Assembly: GCA_022661535.1 (NCBI GenBank)
Contig: JAKULF010000007.1
Span: 1 to 64,000 of the forward strand
Direction of reading: 5' to 3'
Length of the DNA: 64,000 bases
Source of the DNA: Eutypa lata
Lineage: Eukaryota; Ascomycota; Sordariomycetes; Xylariales; Diatrypaceae
Under the pieces are notes generated by a model. That model did not search any database. It had not been told where the DNA came from and worked only from the letters and a program-made list of their open reading frames with translations. The translations under genes were made by a program, and so were the position numbers. Every line of letters starts with the position of its first letter. The first letter of the stretch is position 1. Below, in pieces: positions 1 to 11,168 of this stretch.

Positions 1-240
1 TAACCCTAACCCTAACCCTAACCCTAACCCTAACCCTAACCCTAACCCTAACCCTAACCCTAACCCTAACCCTAACCCTAACCCTAACCCTAACCCTAAC
101 CCTAACCCTAACCCTAACCCTAACCCTAACCCTAACCCTAACCCTAACCCTAACCCTAACCCTAACCCTAACCCTAACCCTAACCCTAACCCTAACCCTA
201 ACCCTAACCCTAACCCTAACCCTAACCCTAACCCTAACCC
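1..240. repeat. Telomere, 40 x TAACCC
   Basis: A perfect, uninterrupted array of the hexamer TAACCC (C-rich strand, reading inward from a left chromosome end). TTAGGG is the usual telomere repeat of filamentous fungi. No degenerate units and no telomere-associated satellite lie between the array and the next unique sequence; base 241 onward is already coding sequence of a transporter gene. Confidence 0.98.
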
Positions 241-1347
241 CGCAAGTCCGTAGCCCATGAGGTTCGTGGACAGGGCCAGCAGGATCTGGTAGGCGAAGGA
301 ACTCGCGTAAGACTGTCCGAAGTAGCGGTCCAACCATTGCGTGAAAACTTTAAGAGAAAAGAAAATCAGTTTCAATTTAATGCTTTTGTTTATCAATTCT
401 CTTTATTTTTTTCCGATTGGCGCCACTTACCAATATATCTCGAACTTGGCATCACCATACCGACGCTCGCCATGATAAAGATAAGCATGTGCTCCTTTTG
501 ATTAAACCTCCCGGGGTTTAAACTGTACCGGACGCCGAAAAGAGTGAACCCGATGTCTGGAAGAAGCTTCTCGGCAGCCTTGCCCACTGGAAATGATAGA
601 AGTTAAACCACGGACGCGTCCAAATTGATCGACGGTTGGCGGACGCTAAACAGTTGGTTGATAAAAGCCAGCAGGACCACGAAGCTTAACCCTATCATCC
701 ACGCCCGAATGGTAGATGAAGGGAGACTCGGGTCGTCCACTAAAGGGACCACGGCGCGCACTTCGGCGTAGGGTGAGTTAGTAGTGAGGAACGAGACTTG
801 AACCTTGAGTACTGATATATCATGGGTGTGAGACTCAGGGTTACCAAGGATATCTGTGCTATTGCTCAGGAACCGCTGCAAGCGACCCAAGACGCCAGAG
901 GGAAAGTTGGGATCGCTGCCGTAGGTGAACAGGATATCTTCAGCTCCCTACAGACAGAATAATAACGTTAGATCACTGGTTGCCTTATACATAATATGCC
1001 GATCTGCAATTCAGTTTGGCCGCTGTCTCACCTTACGGACTTCCTCTAGGGTTAGCGTTGTAGCATGGTCTCGAACCTCCAGAACTTCTTCGACAGTCGC
1101 GCCAAGTTCCCTAACATGATACGACAGGATACGTTAGTAACAAGCCCTATAAGCCCTTTGTAACATTCAAGTCGTTGGTGTTAATTACCTGGCGACATCC
1201 TCAACGGAAATCTTGAAATCGAAGTCTTTCTCGGTATCCTAGGTACTCGACCTTATCGTTAGTTCCCTTACGCATGGCAGTGAAGGTTAAAGTCGACTGC
1301 AAAGTACTTACATTAGAGGGATCATCGTTGGTAAGCGTGATAGCATT
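241..1347 (-). pseudogene. OPT oligopeptide transporter, truncated by telomere (main part)
   Basis: Minus-strand remnant of an oligopeptide transporter (OPT family: plasma-membrane proton-coupled peptide uptake). Exons read 1347-1312 (end of exon 1), 1238-1189, 1110-1032, 947-431 and 347-241, with GT..AG introns of 73, 78, 84 and 83 nt and phases that agree. Family hallmarks are visible: the TLTLEEVRK segment, then NSPYAEVRAVVPLVDDP, the first membrane helix around FVVLLAFINQLFSVRQPSI, and NPGRFNQKEHMLIFIMASVG. The reading frame runs open into the telomere at 241, so most of the membrane domain is missing. One in-frame TAA at 605-603 stands where the frame continues as LLSFPVGKAAEKLLP on both sides; a CAA glutamine would restore it. 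Exon 1 is split by the copia element, and the start codon is at 7043. Confidence 0.9.
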
Positions 1348-1352
1348 ACGTG

Positions 1353-1616
1353 TTTAGGATTTTATAAATCAGTTTCTTATAAATAACTAGCTTTATCTAG
1401 CCACCTTGTTGATCCTAGGGATCCACACACCTAGGTGACGCATACGTTTAACGATAGCTTTATGCGAATACGAATATGGTAAGTAATTAATGCGTTTTGT
1501 AATTAATATATATAAAACTTTTAAGTTTTTTAAATTTAAATTATTTTATAACGAAAATATTATTAATAATTATATTATAATTATTATAAATTCCTTGCGT
1601 TTTATTAAATCTTATA
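1353..1616 (+). repeat. Left LTR of copia element 1
   Basis: Direct repeat of 6747-7010, same length. The outer part (to about 1500) keeps normal base composition while the inner end is converted to A/T. Nearly all differences from the right copy checked by eye are C/T or G/A. Confidence 0.88.
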
Positions 1617-4600
1617 AGTTATAAGCTTTAATTTATATTTATAATAATTTATTTAATTAAATTATTTTATTTAAACTTTCGTATAAATTATTTTATAATT
1701 ATTTTTAATAATTATAATATTTATTATTTATTAATATAAATTAACTTAATTTATATTTATTATTTTATTTAATTATTATACGTTTAACGCTTTAAAAATT
1801 ATTATTATTTTCGATTTTATTTAATGTAATTATTTTTTTAATATTACATTTTCGAATTTATTTATTTTTTTATATTATATAATAACTTTAATTATTAATA
1901 AATTATAATTTATAAATATTAAAAATTAAATTAATTTTTATAAAAAATAATTTAAAAGCCGTTATAAGTAATTAATTTAATAAATTTATTAAGTAATAAA
2001 AAAAAAATATTAAAGTTATTATATAATTTAATTTTAAGAAAAATCTTTTATAATATATTAAAAACTTAATCTTTATTAAAAATATATAAATTAAACTTTA
2101 ATAAGTTTATAAACTTAAAAACTTTAACTTTAAATTTTTTATTTTAAAGAAATTCATTAATATTATAAAATAATATTTTAATAAAATTAAATTATTTTAT
2201 AATAAACTTAAATTTAAAAACTTAACTTTTTTTAATAAAATAATTATAATTTAAATATTAAACTTATTTATTAAAAATTATAATGTTATAATATAAGTTA
2301 TAACTTAAGCTTTTAAAGATAACTTTAAAGCTTATACGTTTAATAATTTAATTTCGTTATTTATTAACGAGTTTCGAACTTTAAAATAAAAAAAGAATTA
2401 AGTTAACGTTTTAAATAATAAAAAAAATTAACGTAATAATAAATATTAAATTTATTATATATATTATAAAAGTATTAATTATATCGATAAAGATTATTAT
2501 TTTTTTTATTTAAATAAAGTATTTAAAAAATAAAAAGATAAAAAGAATAAAGTAACGAAAAACTTAAAGAAAAAAAAATAACAAGTAATAAAAAAAAAAT
2601 ATAATAATAATACTTTTAAATAATAATAATAATTAAAGTTAATTATATTTTTAAAGCGTAAAAAGTGCGAGTAAAAGTAAGTTAATTTATTTAATTTTTT
2701 TATAAAGAATTTAAATAATAATAATTAAATTAATATTATTATTATAAAACTTAATTAAAAGTTATTTATAAAGTTTATAAAGATTATAAAACTTAAAAAA
2801 CTTTTTTTTTTTTTTATATTTACGTTAAATAAAGATATAAAGATTAATTATTTTAAAGTAAACTTTATAATTAATTAATTTAACGAAATATATATTATTA
2901 ATAAAGATTTAAATTATTTAAATTTAAAAAAATTTAAAAAGTTAATTATATTAAATTTAATAATAAATACAAAAGTAATATTATATATTATAATTAATAA
3001 AAATTACTTTTTTAATTATCGTATAATAAATTATATAATTAAGTAAGTATAAATTAAATTATTTATAATAATTAATATTAATGATTTTAAATTAAAATAT
3101 ATTAATATAAAAAGATTTTATATTATAAAAAACGTGTTATTTATATTTAAATTAAAAATTAACTTGTTTTTAATTAATAAATTAAAAAAGTATTATATTT
3201 TTATAAACGAAAATATAAACTTAAAGCTTTTTAATAAGCTTAATAAATAATTAATTATTAAGAGTTATTATTAAAAAAGGTTATATTATATACCTTTTAA
3301 AGTAAAAAGAAATAATAAAAGTTATTTTAATATATTAATAATTATTAAAAAATAATTTATAAAAATAAATTTATTAAAAACCTAGTATAATAAATTAAGG
3401 TATATATTATTTAAGTTATTAATTAAGTTTTTAATAATTAAGCGGTTAAAAGTAAATAAAGTTAATTTTATAATTTATAAAAAATGAAAATATAAAATAT
3501 GTTTATAAATTATATAACGATAATATATTTATAAAAATATTATAAATTAAGTAAAATATACGGTTTTATAAAAAGTTTATAATAATATAAAAAAGTTATT
3601 ACTTTTAATATACGATTATTATAAATATTATATAATTTTTTTAAATAAAAAATTAAAGTTTTTAAAAATTAAGTTATTAAAGATTAAATTAAAAGTATTA
3701 AAAGCTTTTAATATTTATAAATTAAAAGTCGAAAATTAATATAATATTAAAATTAAAGAATTTTTTATTAATAATAATATTAAATACATTAATATTAAGT
3801 TCGAAATCATTTTAAATAATAATGAAATTATTTATTATAAAATATTTATTTATATTAAAAAACTTAATAACTTTATAAAACGTATAAATTTAACTTTAAT
3901 AAATAAAATAAAGATATTTTTTATAATTTTAAAGCTTTTTAATTATTTATAAAAAGAAGCGTTATTAATAATAATGTATTTATATAACAAAATACTTTAT
4001 AAATTATTTAATTATAAAACATCGTTTAAAATATATTATCAATATATTATTTATATAAATCATTTAATTATTTAAGGATTTGAAATATATTATAATATTA
4101 ATTAATATAAAATTAAACTTAAATCGCGTATTAAAAAAAAGGTAATTATAAACTTTAATATTAAAAATTTACATTATAAAATTTAAGATTTATAAGAAAA
4201 AAAGACTTTATAATTTAAAAATATAAATGTATTAAATAATTAATATATATAATTAAATATTTTAAGTATTATTATAAAGATTAACTTTAAAATTAATAAC
4301 TTAAAAATTAACGTTAAAAGCTTAAATTTTAAAAATAAAGCTTTTAAAAAATTTATACTTTATAATTAAAATAAAGAAAATAACTTTAATTAATAATTTA
4401 ATAATAACGATAACGTTATAAATTAATTATAAATATTAATTAATTTAATTAATAATTTTAATTATAAGTTTATAAGCATATAATTAAAACAAAGATATAA
4501 TATTAAATTAATTATAAAGAAAATAATTATTTTTAAACTTAAATTATAAAAAAATAAAAATAAATTATTTAAAACTTTTAAATTTAATAAGTTTATAAAT

Positions 4601-6746
4601 TAATAATTAATAATAATATTTAACAATATATTAATACGGTAATAAATTAACATTAATAATAACATTTTAAATTAAAGTATTATAAAGTATATAAAGGTTA
4701 ATATAAATTAATTATTATTTATAATAAAGAATATACTTTTATTTACGATATTAATTAATATAAATTTAAAAGATAAAAAAATAACTTTTATATTATTAAT
4801 AATTATAATTATTAAACCCTTTATTTTTAAACGTATTTTATAAGCTTTTAATTTTAAATTATAATTAAAAGCTTATAATATTAAAGTTAAAGAATTAAAA
4901 GGTTTAAACATTTATACGATTATTAATTTATTATTAAATAAAATTATTATAAAAATTTAATAATTATTTAAAGTAAAGCTTATTATTAATATATTAAATA
5001 TTAAGCTTAATTAAATAATTAATATAAAGAAAATTATACGTTATAAAATAAAGTTTATCGTTTAAAAATATATATAATAATTAAAAGTTAATTACTTAAA
5101 CCTTTTAATATAACCGTTAAATTTAAAACTTAATATTTTATATTAATTATAATAATAAATAAAAGATGAAATATAATATAATTTAACGTATAAAATGCAT
5201 TTATATATTTTAATATAAATTAAGAAATTTATATATAACTTTTTAAAAATTAAGAGTTTAAAGTTATTAAGTAAAATAAAATAATTAAGTTAAATAAGGT
5301 TTTATACGATTTAAAACAATTATTTAAATTATAATATAAACATTTAATTAAAGTATTTAAAGTATAAGGATTTATTATATTTTTATATAATAAAAAGGTT
5401 TTTATTAATAATTAAATTATTATTATAATTATTTATTATATAAACGATTTATTTATAATTAATTTTATAAAAACTATTATAAATTAATTAATTAAAGCTT
5501 TTATAAATAAAATAAAGCTTAATAAAATAAGCTTTATAATTATTTATTTAAAAAATAATATAAAAATAAATCGTATTATTAAAGTTATTAAAATTTAATA
5601 AAAACGTTATATTAAAAAGTTATTATAACGATTTAATATATACGATAATAAAAAGATTATTTATATTAATATTTTTATTAACTTTAAAGTTAAATTAATG
5701 AAATTTAAATGTTAAGTTTTAAAAAACGAAATTAATAAATATTAATAATAAATAAAATTATTATTATATTTAACTTTAAAAATTAAACTTAATATTATTT
5801 TTAATATATATTTATTAATTAAATTTATAATTAATTTAAATTTTAATTATTTTATTTAATTAAATAAATTATAAAGATATCTTTTTTAATATTTTAATTT
5901 AAAAAGTATATATAATTATAAAAGTAATTTAACTTTAAAAATATATTTAAATTTCGATTAAACGAATAATTTAAATTAAAAAAGATTAATAAAAGCATAT
6001 ATTATTAACTTAAAAGATTTAAAAGTATTTAATCTTATAAATTAAATATCGTAAATTTTAAAAATTATAATATTTAATAATTATAAAGTTAAATATATAA
6101 CATTACGAAAAACTTTTAAAAGAATTATATATTTAAATAATATATTTTAATATTTAAATAATACTTTAAACTTAAATTATAATATTAAATTACTTATTAT
6201 ATTTTATAATAATATTAATATTATAAAAACTAATAAAAATCTTAAATTTTATAAAAAAATAAAATATATAAATTTATTATTTTATTATAATAAATCTATT
6301 ATAATTAATAAATAAATTATTATACATTACGTTAATAATATTAATTAATTAATAAATTATTTAATTAAATTATTTTCGAAATCTTTATTTATTAAATTAA
6401 TAAAAAACTTAAAAATAATTAACATTTAATTAATAATAATTATTTTTATTTTATAAAAAGTTTTAATTATATATATAATAAAATAACTTTTTTTATAATA
6501 AATTTTATTCTTTATTAAATTAAAAAAAGATAACTTTTTTTATTTATTTATATTAAATGAATATAATCCTTAAAATAAATTATTAAATATTATTTTATAT
6601 AATAAACGTAACCTTTAAAAATAAATTATTAAATTAAATCTTATAATAAATATAATTAAAAAATAAATCATTATAATACCTTTATATATAACTTCATAAA
6701 CCTTTTTATAATTTTTTATAATTAAAGTTATTACTTTAAAAAAAGG

Positions 6747-7010
6747 TTTAAGATTTTATAAATTAATTTTTTATAAATAATTAATTTTATTTAATTACTT
6801 TATTAATCTTAAAGATTTATACATTTAAATAACGCATACGTTTAACGATAGCTTTATACAAATACGAATATAATAAGTAATTAATACGTCTTGTAATTAA
6901 TATATATAAAACCTTTAAGTTCTTTAGATCTAGGTTATCTTGTAACGAGAATATTATTAATAATTATATTACAATTGCTATAAATTCCCTGCGTTCCACT
7001 AAATCCTACA
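6747..7010 (+). repeat. Right LTR of copia element 1
   Basis: Direct repeat of 1353-1616, ending ..AAATCCTACA. Here the half facing the interior (6747 to about 6900) is A/T-converted and the outer end is nearly intact, the mirror image of the left LTR. It is followed directly by the ACGTG duplication at 7011-7015. Confidence 0.88.
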
Positions 7011-7043
7011 ACGTGGAACGGACTTTACTTCTGAGACAGCCAT
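7011..7043 (-). pseudogene. OPT gene, first 11 codons beyond the retrotransposon
   Basis: The minus strand from 7043 gives ATG followed by ten sense codons ending exactly at 7011, the edge of the copia element. Taking out the element with one copy of its target duplication joins this to 1347 in frame (..VPR then NAITLTNDDPSN) and on to a clean donor site at 1311. This is therefore the original start of the OPT gene, now about 5.7 kb from its second part. The join is inferred from frame and target-site agreement. Confidence 0.85.
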
Positions 7044-7810
7044 TATCGAGATCGGCGAGAGTTAAGAACGAGGAACCGTTGAGCAAGAGAGCCGCTTTCA
7101 ATTTCCCTATGTCGAATCCGACTGAACTATTTAAATTAACCAAACCATCATACCCTACTCTCACATTACCGCCACCATGGACTTAAAACGATGTATTATT
7201 TCTTCTCGTTTGGCTACATATCTTAGTTCCCGGCATTGTATCCTGTTATGGCCTCGGGGGCCGTAACGCCCTAGTCATAACCATTTCGAACCTAGTATAA
7301 TTCGACCGAGATTTATTGTTTTAGATGCTTGTGATTGGTTTAAGAGTGATGTTATAATACATTCCTAGCATGCTATCATTCATTCTTATCAAGACGTAAT
7401 GTGATGTTGCAAGAAACTAATACGGTGTGCCAAGAGGTTCGGCTTCGCCCTAGAATAATATTACCCCAAAAGTGTTTTGATATCTTGGCAGATATGCACC
7501 TGTAACCACGTCCTCTAAAATGATAGGTGATTATATATCGTAAGCCGCTTTATAGTACCCACGGGGTATAGCGTAGCAAATCACCCCCGACTTAGTGTGG
7601 AGAGTGTCGCGGCAGTGTCCGACGTACTAAACCGATCACGCAATGACGAGGTCTGGATTGTCTAATCAGAACACGGGACTGATTACGGGCAGATGTTCCA
7701 ACGACCACCTTCAGAGGTACATCCGACAATGATGGTATGTAACAGCAGTCATTTGAAGAAGTCGTTGACTACCTTTTGCACCTAAGTCTCGCCTTAGGAA
7801 TAACTTCACA
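7044..7810. other. Former shared upstream region of two broken genes
   Basis: About 770 bp of normal base composition between the OPT start codon (minus) and the amidohydrolase pseudogene (plus), which diverge. No gene was recognised. A 29-codon frame starting at a Kozak-like ATG (7179) is too short to support. Confidence 0.4.
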
Positions 7811-10475
7811 ATGGCGGCACTTGGAAAGGAAGCCGTGGGGTCTCCCCCGCCATATGTCTATGAAGAGCCAGTCAGTTAGAGGAGGAGATTTTGAGTGTCT
7901 CGGAGACTCCGTTCACTAGCCTTCACTTTGTCTTTTTGTTTGGAGTAGTAAGCTTGCTCAATAAATCCAGGGCGCTGATTGATATCACAACTGGACCGGC
8001 AACAGCCCACTCCGCTGAGGAACACTTCCAGGAAGGACTTCAGCAATGTTACGTTTCAAATGAAGTAGAACTGAATGGTCTATAATCTTCTACGGTGTGT
8101 TCCACGAACCCACGATGGGAACCAAAAGCCGGGCAGAGCAAGCCCATCGTGCTCTAGAATGCCACCCTCTTTGACGGAGATTCGATCATTCCGGATGCGA
8201 TCGACATCGTATTCGATGAGGGATTGATTCGCTCTGTCTCACCCAGCGGGGAATCTAGCTTTATTGCCTCTTTGTCGAAAGAAGACAGTGTGGAAGTGTT
8301 AGATCTACATGGGAAGTTTGTGACCCCAGGCCTGGTTGACATGCACTCCCACCACTTGGAGAGCTCTTTCCCTAAACTAAGGACCACCGGTGATATAAAC
8401 GAGGCGCCAGGCTTAAGGCCCATCACCCCTTTTGTACGAGCGATCGACGGATTCAAGCCGTACGACCCGGCGATCAAGATCATCGCGTCCGGCGGAGTGA
8501 CAAGCTCCTTGAACCTTCCCGGCTCTGCTAACATCGTTGATGGCGAGGCATACCTAGTGAAGAACCTACCTACGCCAGGTCCGGATGCCGAGCCGATCGT
8601 TGAAGACTTGCTGTTCGATTACGGTCTGGCCCCGACGGAACCGCGACGGCGGTATCTGAAGCTAGTGTGTGGGGGGAATCCCAAAGAGAAATACAGCCAC
8701 ACGAGGCTGGGTCTCGCTTGGCTACTTTGAGAGCATCTTAACAGAGCTCGGGAGCTCAACGATCATCAAGAGGCCTGGTGCCGGGATGCTCTAGATATCG
8801 CCCAGGGTAGTAGAGCATTTGGGAATGCTGGGCGGGTTTTCCATTTTCTATCCATTTTGGGGACGCGGCCGGAAGATTTCGAGCTTGAGACAACACTTGC
8901 CCTTCTTCGGGGAGAGATTAACGTAAATGTACATTGCTATGAGCCCGAAGATTTTGAGAGTATTCTGTCCGTCTTGCATGAGTTCGGAGTCCACGTCAAG
9001 GCATTCCACCATGCTTTAGATGCCTGGAAAGTTCCGGAATTCTTGAAAAGATCAGAACCGTAAGTGCCTCAGGCAGCTACTAAAAATCCAGGAGCGGGTG
9101 TGTGTATAACCCCTCACGCATTGAAGCCTTAGTGATCTTACATGGTGCATAGATACCAGGCCTCCATCGCCCACTCCTATGGACTTCCTGAGATCAAGGC
9201 TTTACAATCCGTCACTTCCATCCCGGCCCGATCAATCCAGCAGGATCATCGCGCCGGATATGCTTAGCCAGGTTACGATGCGAACCTGGTCATCTGGGAC
9301 TCTTACCCCTTGTCCGTGGGAGCAACTCCATCTCAAGTCTTCATTGATGGTTGGCCGCTCCTTGATTCCGAGCTTGTGTCTAAGATTCTACCTACAGGTA
9401 ATATAGTGACCAATGTTAATTGTCGGCTCCTAAGGCGAAACCGACTGTAGATGAGTCCCGAATAGCGCTCTGCGAAAATGGACGAAATGCTGGGAGATTG
9501 CTCTTGACGGGTATTTCAAAGGTCCTTGCGGATATCCCGGTAGGTAAAGAGGTGCAAGGAATCGATAAAGAGAGCCAGCTTGTGATGCTTATTGACAACA
9601 ACCGCATATCATGTATCAATACTTACTCTGCGTGCTCTTCTATTTTAAGCCATGACGACGAAGACGAAACCATAACCATCGATCTTGAGGACGGTTACAT
9701 CACCCCGGGCTTAATTGCCATTGGGAATAACCTCGGGATTCAGGATATTTCATCAGAGCCATCAACCGGTGATTGGAGCGCGGATAGCGATGCATTGGCT
9801 TCGCACAGTACGGCCTGCATTTCGGCGGGAGAGGTCTTGGACGAGCACGGATTGGCGGCGTAACCAAGGCAGTCACAGCGCCGGCCTCCAGCAGAGAGTT
9901 GCTGCGAAGTGTGAGACTACGTACGAGCGAAAACGCGACTATCTTGAATGGTGGAATCTGGAGAGATGAAGTTGCCTTACACGTTACCACCGGACAGGCG
10001 GGCAAAGGTGAGTAGCCTGGTTGGATACACAAGTCAGGTCTTCTCATGTTAGACATTCAGTATATTGACGGGAAATCGACGGGAAATCGATGGGAACCGG
10101 AACACCGTCGAATTCCCCTAGAATCGAGAAGTTAAGACAACTCTTCATGGGCGGTAGAAACGGTCAAAATTCTCCTCATGACGTGTATGCCCGAGCTGTG
10201 AATGAGTCGCTCCCCGTCCTCATACATGCAGTCAATCAGGTATTACTCCTCACATTACCATCTCTCCTACCAATCTAAGGCTGTGAAAACTTGACTTATA
10301 TGCGGTTGAGCATGTGCTGGAAGTACATCTCAAGGTCATCCGGGAGACATCTCAACCGCCTTTGTAGCTTTGAAAGTCGTCCTACTCATTCAGTCCCCGT
10401 AGTAGTTCTCGAACAACTAAGAAAACCTACAGCAAAACACCATTGGTCTTCTCACTCATCTCTACAGCCAGTTCC
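7811..10475 (+). pseudogene. Amidohydrolase, membrane-anchored, heavily broken
   Basis: Remnant of a metal-dependent amidohydrolase of the fungal imidazolonepropionase-like type. The start MAALGKEAVGSPPPYVYEEP at 7811 is followed by a hydrophobic anchor (FVFLFGVVSLL), then NATLFDG, GKFVTPGLVDMHSHH at about 8303-8353 with the HxH metal motif, FHHALDAWKVPEFLK, and after a gap SIAHSYGLPEIKALQSVTS and PGYDANLVIWDSYPLSVGAT. A second block of the same protein (DGYITPGLIAIGNNLGIQD, ARIGGVTKAVTAPASS) follows. In-frame stops stand at 7877, 8083, 8155, 8728 and 9265, frames shift near 7900, 9418 and 9810, and about 50 residues are missing around 9060-9145. The end near 10475 is approximate. It is certainly non-functional as one protein. 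Confidence 0.85.
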
Positions 10476-10539
10476 TCTGCGTGGTGTTCTTGCCTTGAGC
10501 CGTAAGAACCGTTGATCCTCTAATGTGCCGTGGTATATT

Positions 10540-11010
10540 CTACCATATCACCCTTGGTCTTCTCTTCCAGCACCAGAATTGGCACATTCAGCAGCGCAAT
10601 GTTGTTCACAAACACATTCCACTTCCGGCTCGACACATAAAACTTTGCCGATGGCGATCTCTATAACTGTTCTATCAGGTTGATTAGCTCGAAACAGTCA
10701 TTTCCCTCGTATTCCTCAAGACCATCGATGAAGAAATAAAATCGAGAGGAATCAGCTCTCTCGGCAAAAGCAAGTTTTATGCCAGAAAGGAGCTCATTTG
10801 ATCTCCATGACGGTGATGGCAGGTATGAATCACGGTCTTCCTTCCACCTTGTCGGGCAGGCTCGCCTAGTGGTGTCCGGGTTCGTGCATAGAATCTGGAA
10901 CAACAAACTTTGGAGGAGACCTTTCCATGACTTCTGCATCCGGTTTCCATGGTTCCAAAAGAAGAAGCTGTGGAAAAATTCTTCCCAACTGCCCACTGTT
11001 TGAGCAACTG
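10540..11010 (-). pseudogene. NACHT domain fragment (NLR-like)
   Basis: The minus strand 10996-10661 reads as the middle of a fungal NACHT NTPase: FFFWNHGNRMQKSWKGLLQS, then the Walker B region FYFFIDGLEEYEGN. After a frame change, KFYVSSRKWNVF and ILVLEE follow down to about 10560, in the order normal for this family. Walker A and both flanking domains are absent. In fungi such proteins act in self/non-self recognition and regulated cell death; this piece cannot work. It lies back to back with an ankyrin remnant on the other strand. Confidence 0.75.
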
Positions 11011-11042
11011 TTTAGTCCGGGGACTATCCGCGAGATACTTTA

Positions 11043-11110
11043 GCGAACTGGCTTATTAATCAAGACAGCCTTTAATAAGCCAGTTCGCATCTAACAGACT
11101 TATTAAAGGC
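11043..11110. repeat. Overlapping inverted repeats (two alternative hairpins)
   Basis: Arms GCGAACTGGCTTATTA (11043-11058) and its exact complement (11073-11088) enclose a 14-nt loop. A second pair, GCCTTTAATAAG (11068-11079) and CTTATTAAAGGC (11099-11110), overlaps the first, so the sequence can fold two ways. It sits between the minus-strand NACHT fragment and the plus-strand ankyrin remnant. Confidence 0.8.
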
Positions 11111-11168
11111 ATCATTACTGCATTGTGCTGCTAAGAACCCCATGTCACAGTTTTGAGGCAGCTGTTGG

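Larger units (their letters stand above)
1353..7010 (+). mobile_element. Ty1/copia LTR retrotransposon, RIP-mutated
   Basis: A 5.66-kb element with 264-bp LTRs at both ends and a 5-bp target duplication ACGTG (1348-1352 and 7011-7015). The interior is almost pure A/T, with remaining C mostly before G or T, the picture left by RIP (CpA to TpA). Coding motifs can still be read through G-to-A changes on the plus strand: RYKIKFIV at 5039-5062 matches the copia reverse transcriptase opening RYKAR(L/F)V, and YINDL at 5437-5451 matches the catalytic YVDDL. The reverse transcriptase lies in the last third, behind room for gag, protease and integrase, which is the copia order. A purine tract (AAAAAAAAGG) precedes the right LTR. 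All frames are full of stops; the element is dead. Confidence 0.9.

Noticed and set aside
588..612. 25-nt GT..AG intron in the OPT remnant
   Set aside because: Too short for a fungal intron; the same frame continues across it with a single TAA, and the translated residues fit the family.
1436..7010. LTR starting at TGACGCATACG (1436)
   Set aside because: The match with the right copy continues further out to 1353/6747 once C/T and G/A differences are allowed, giving equal lengths and a target duplication.
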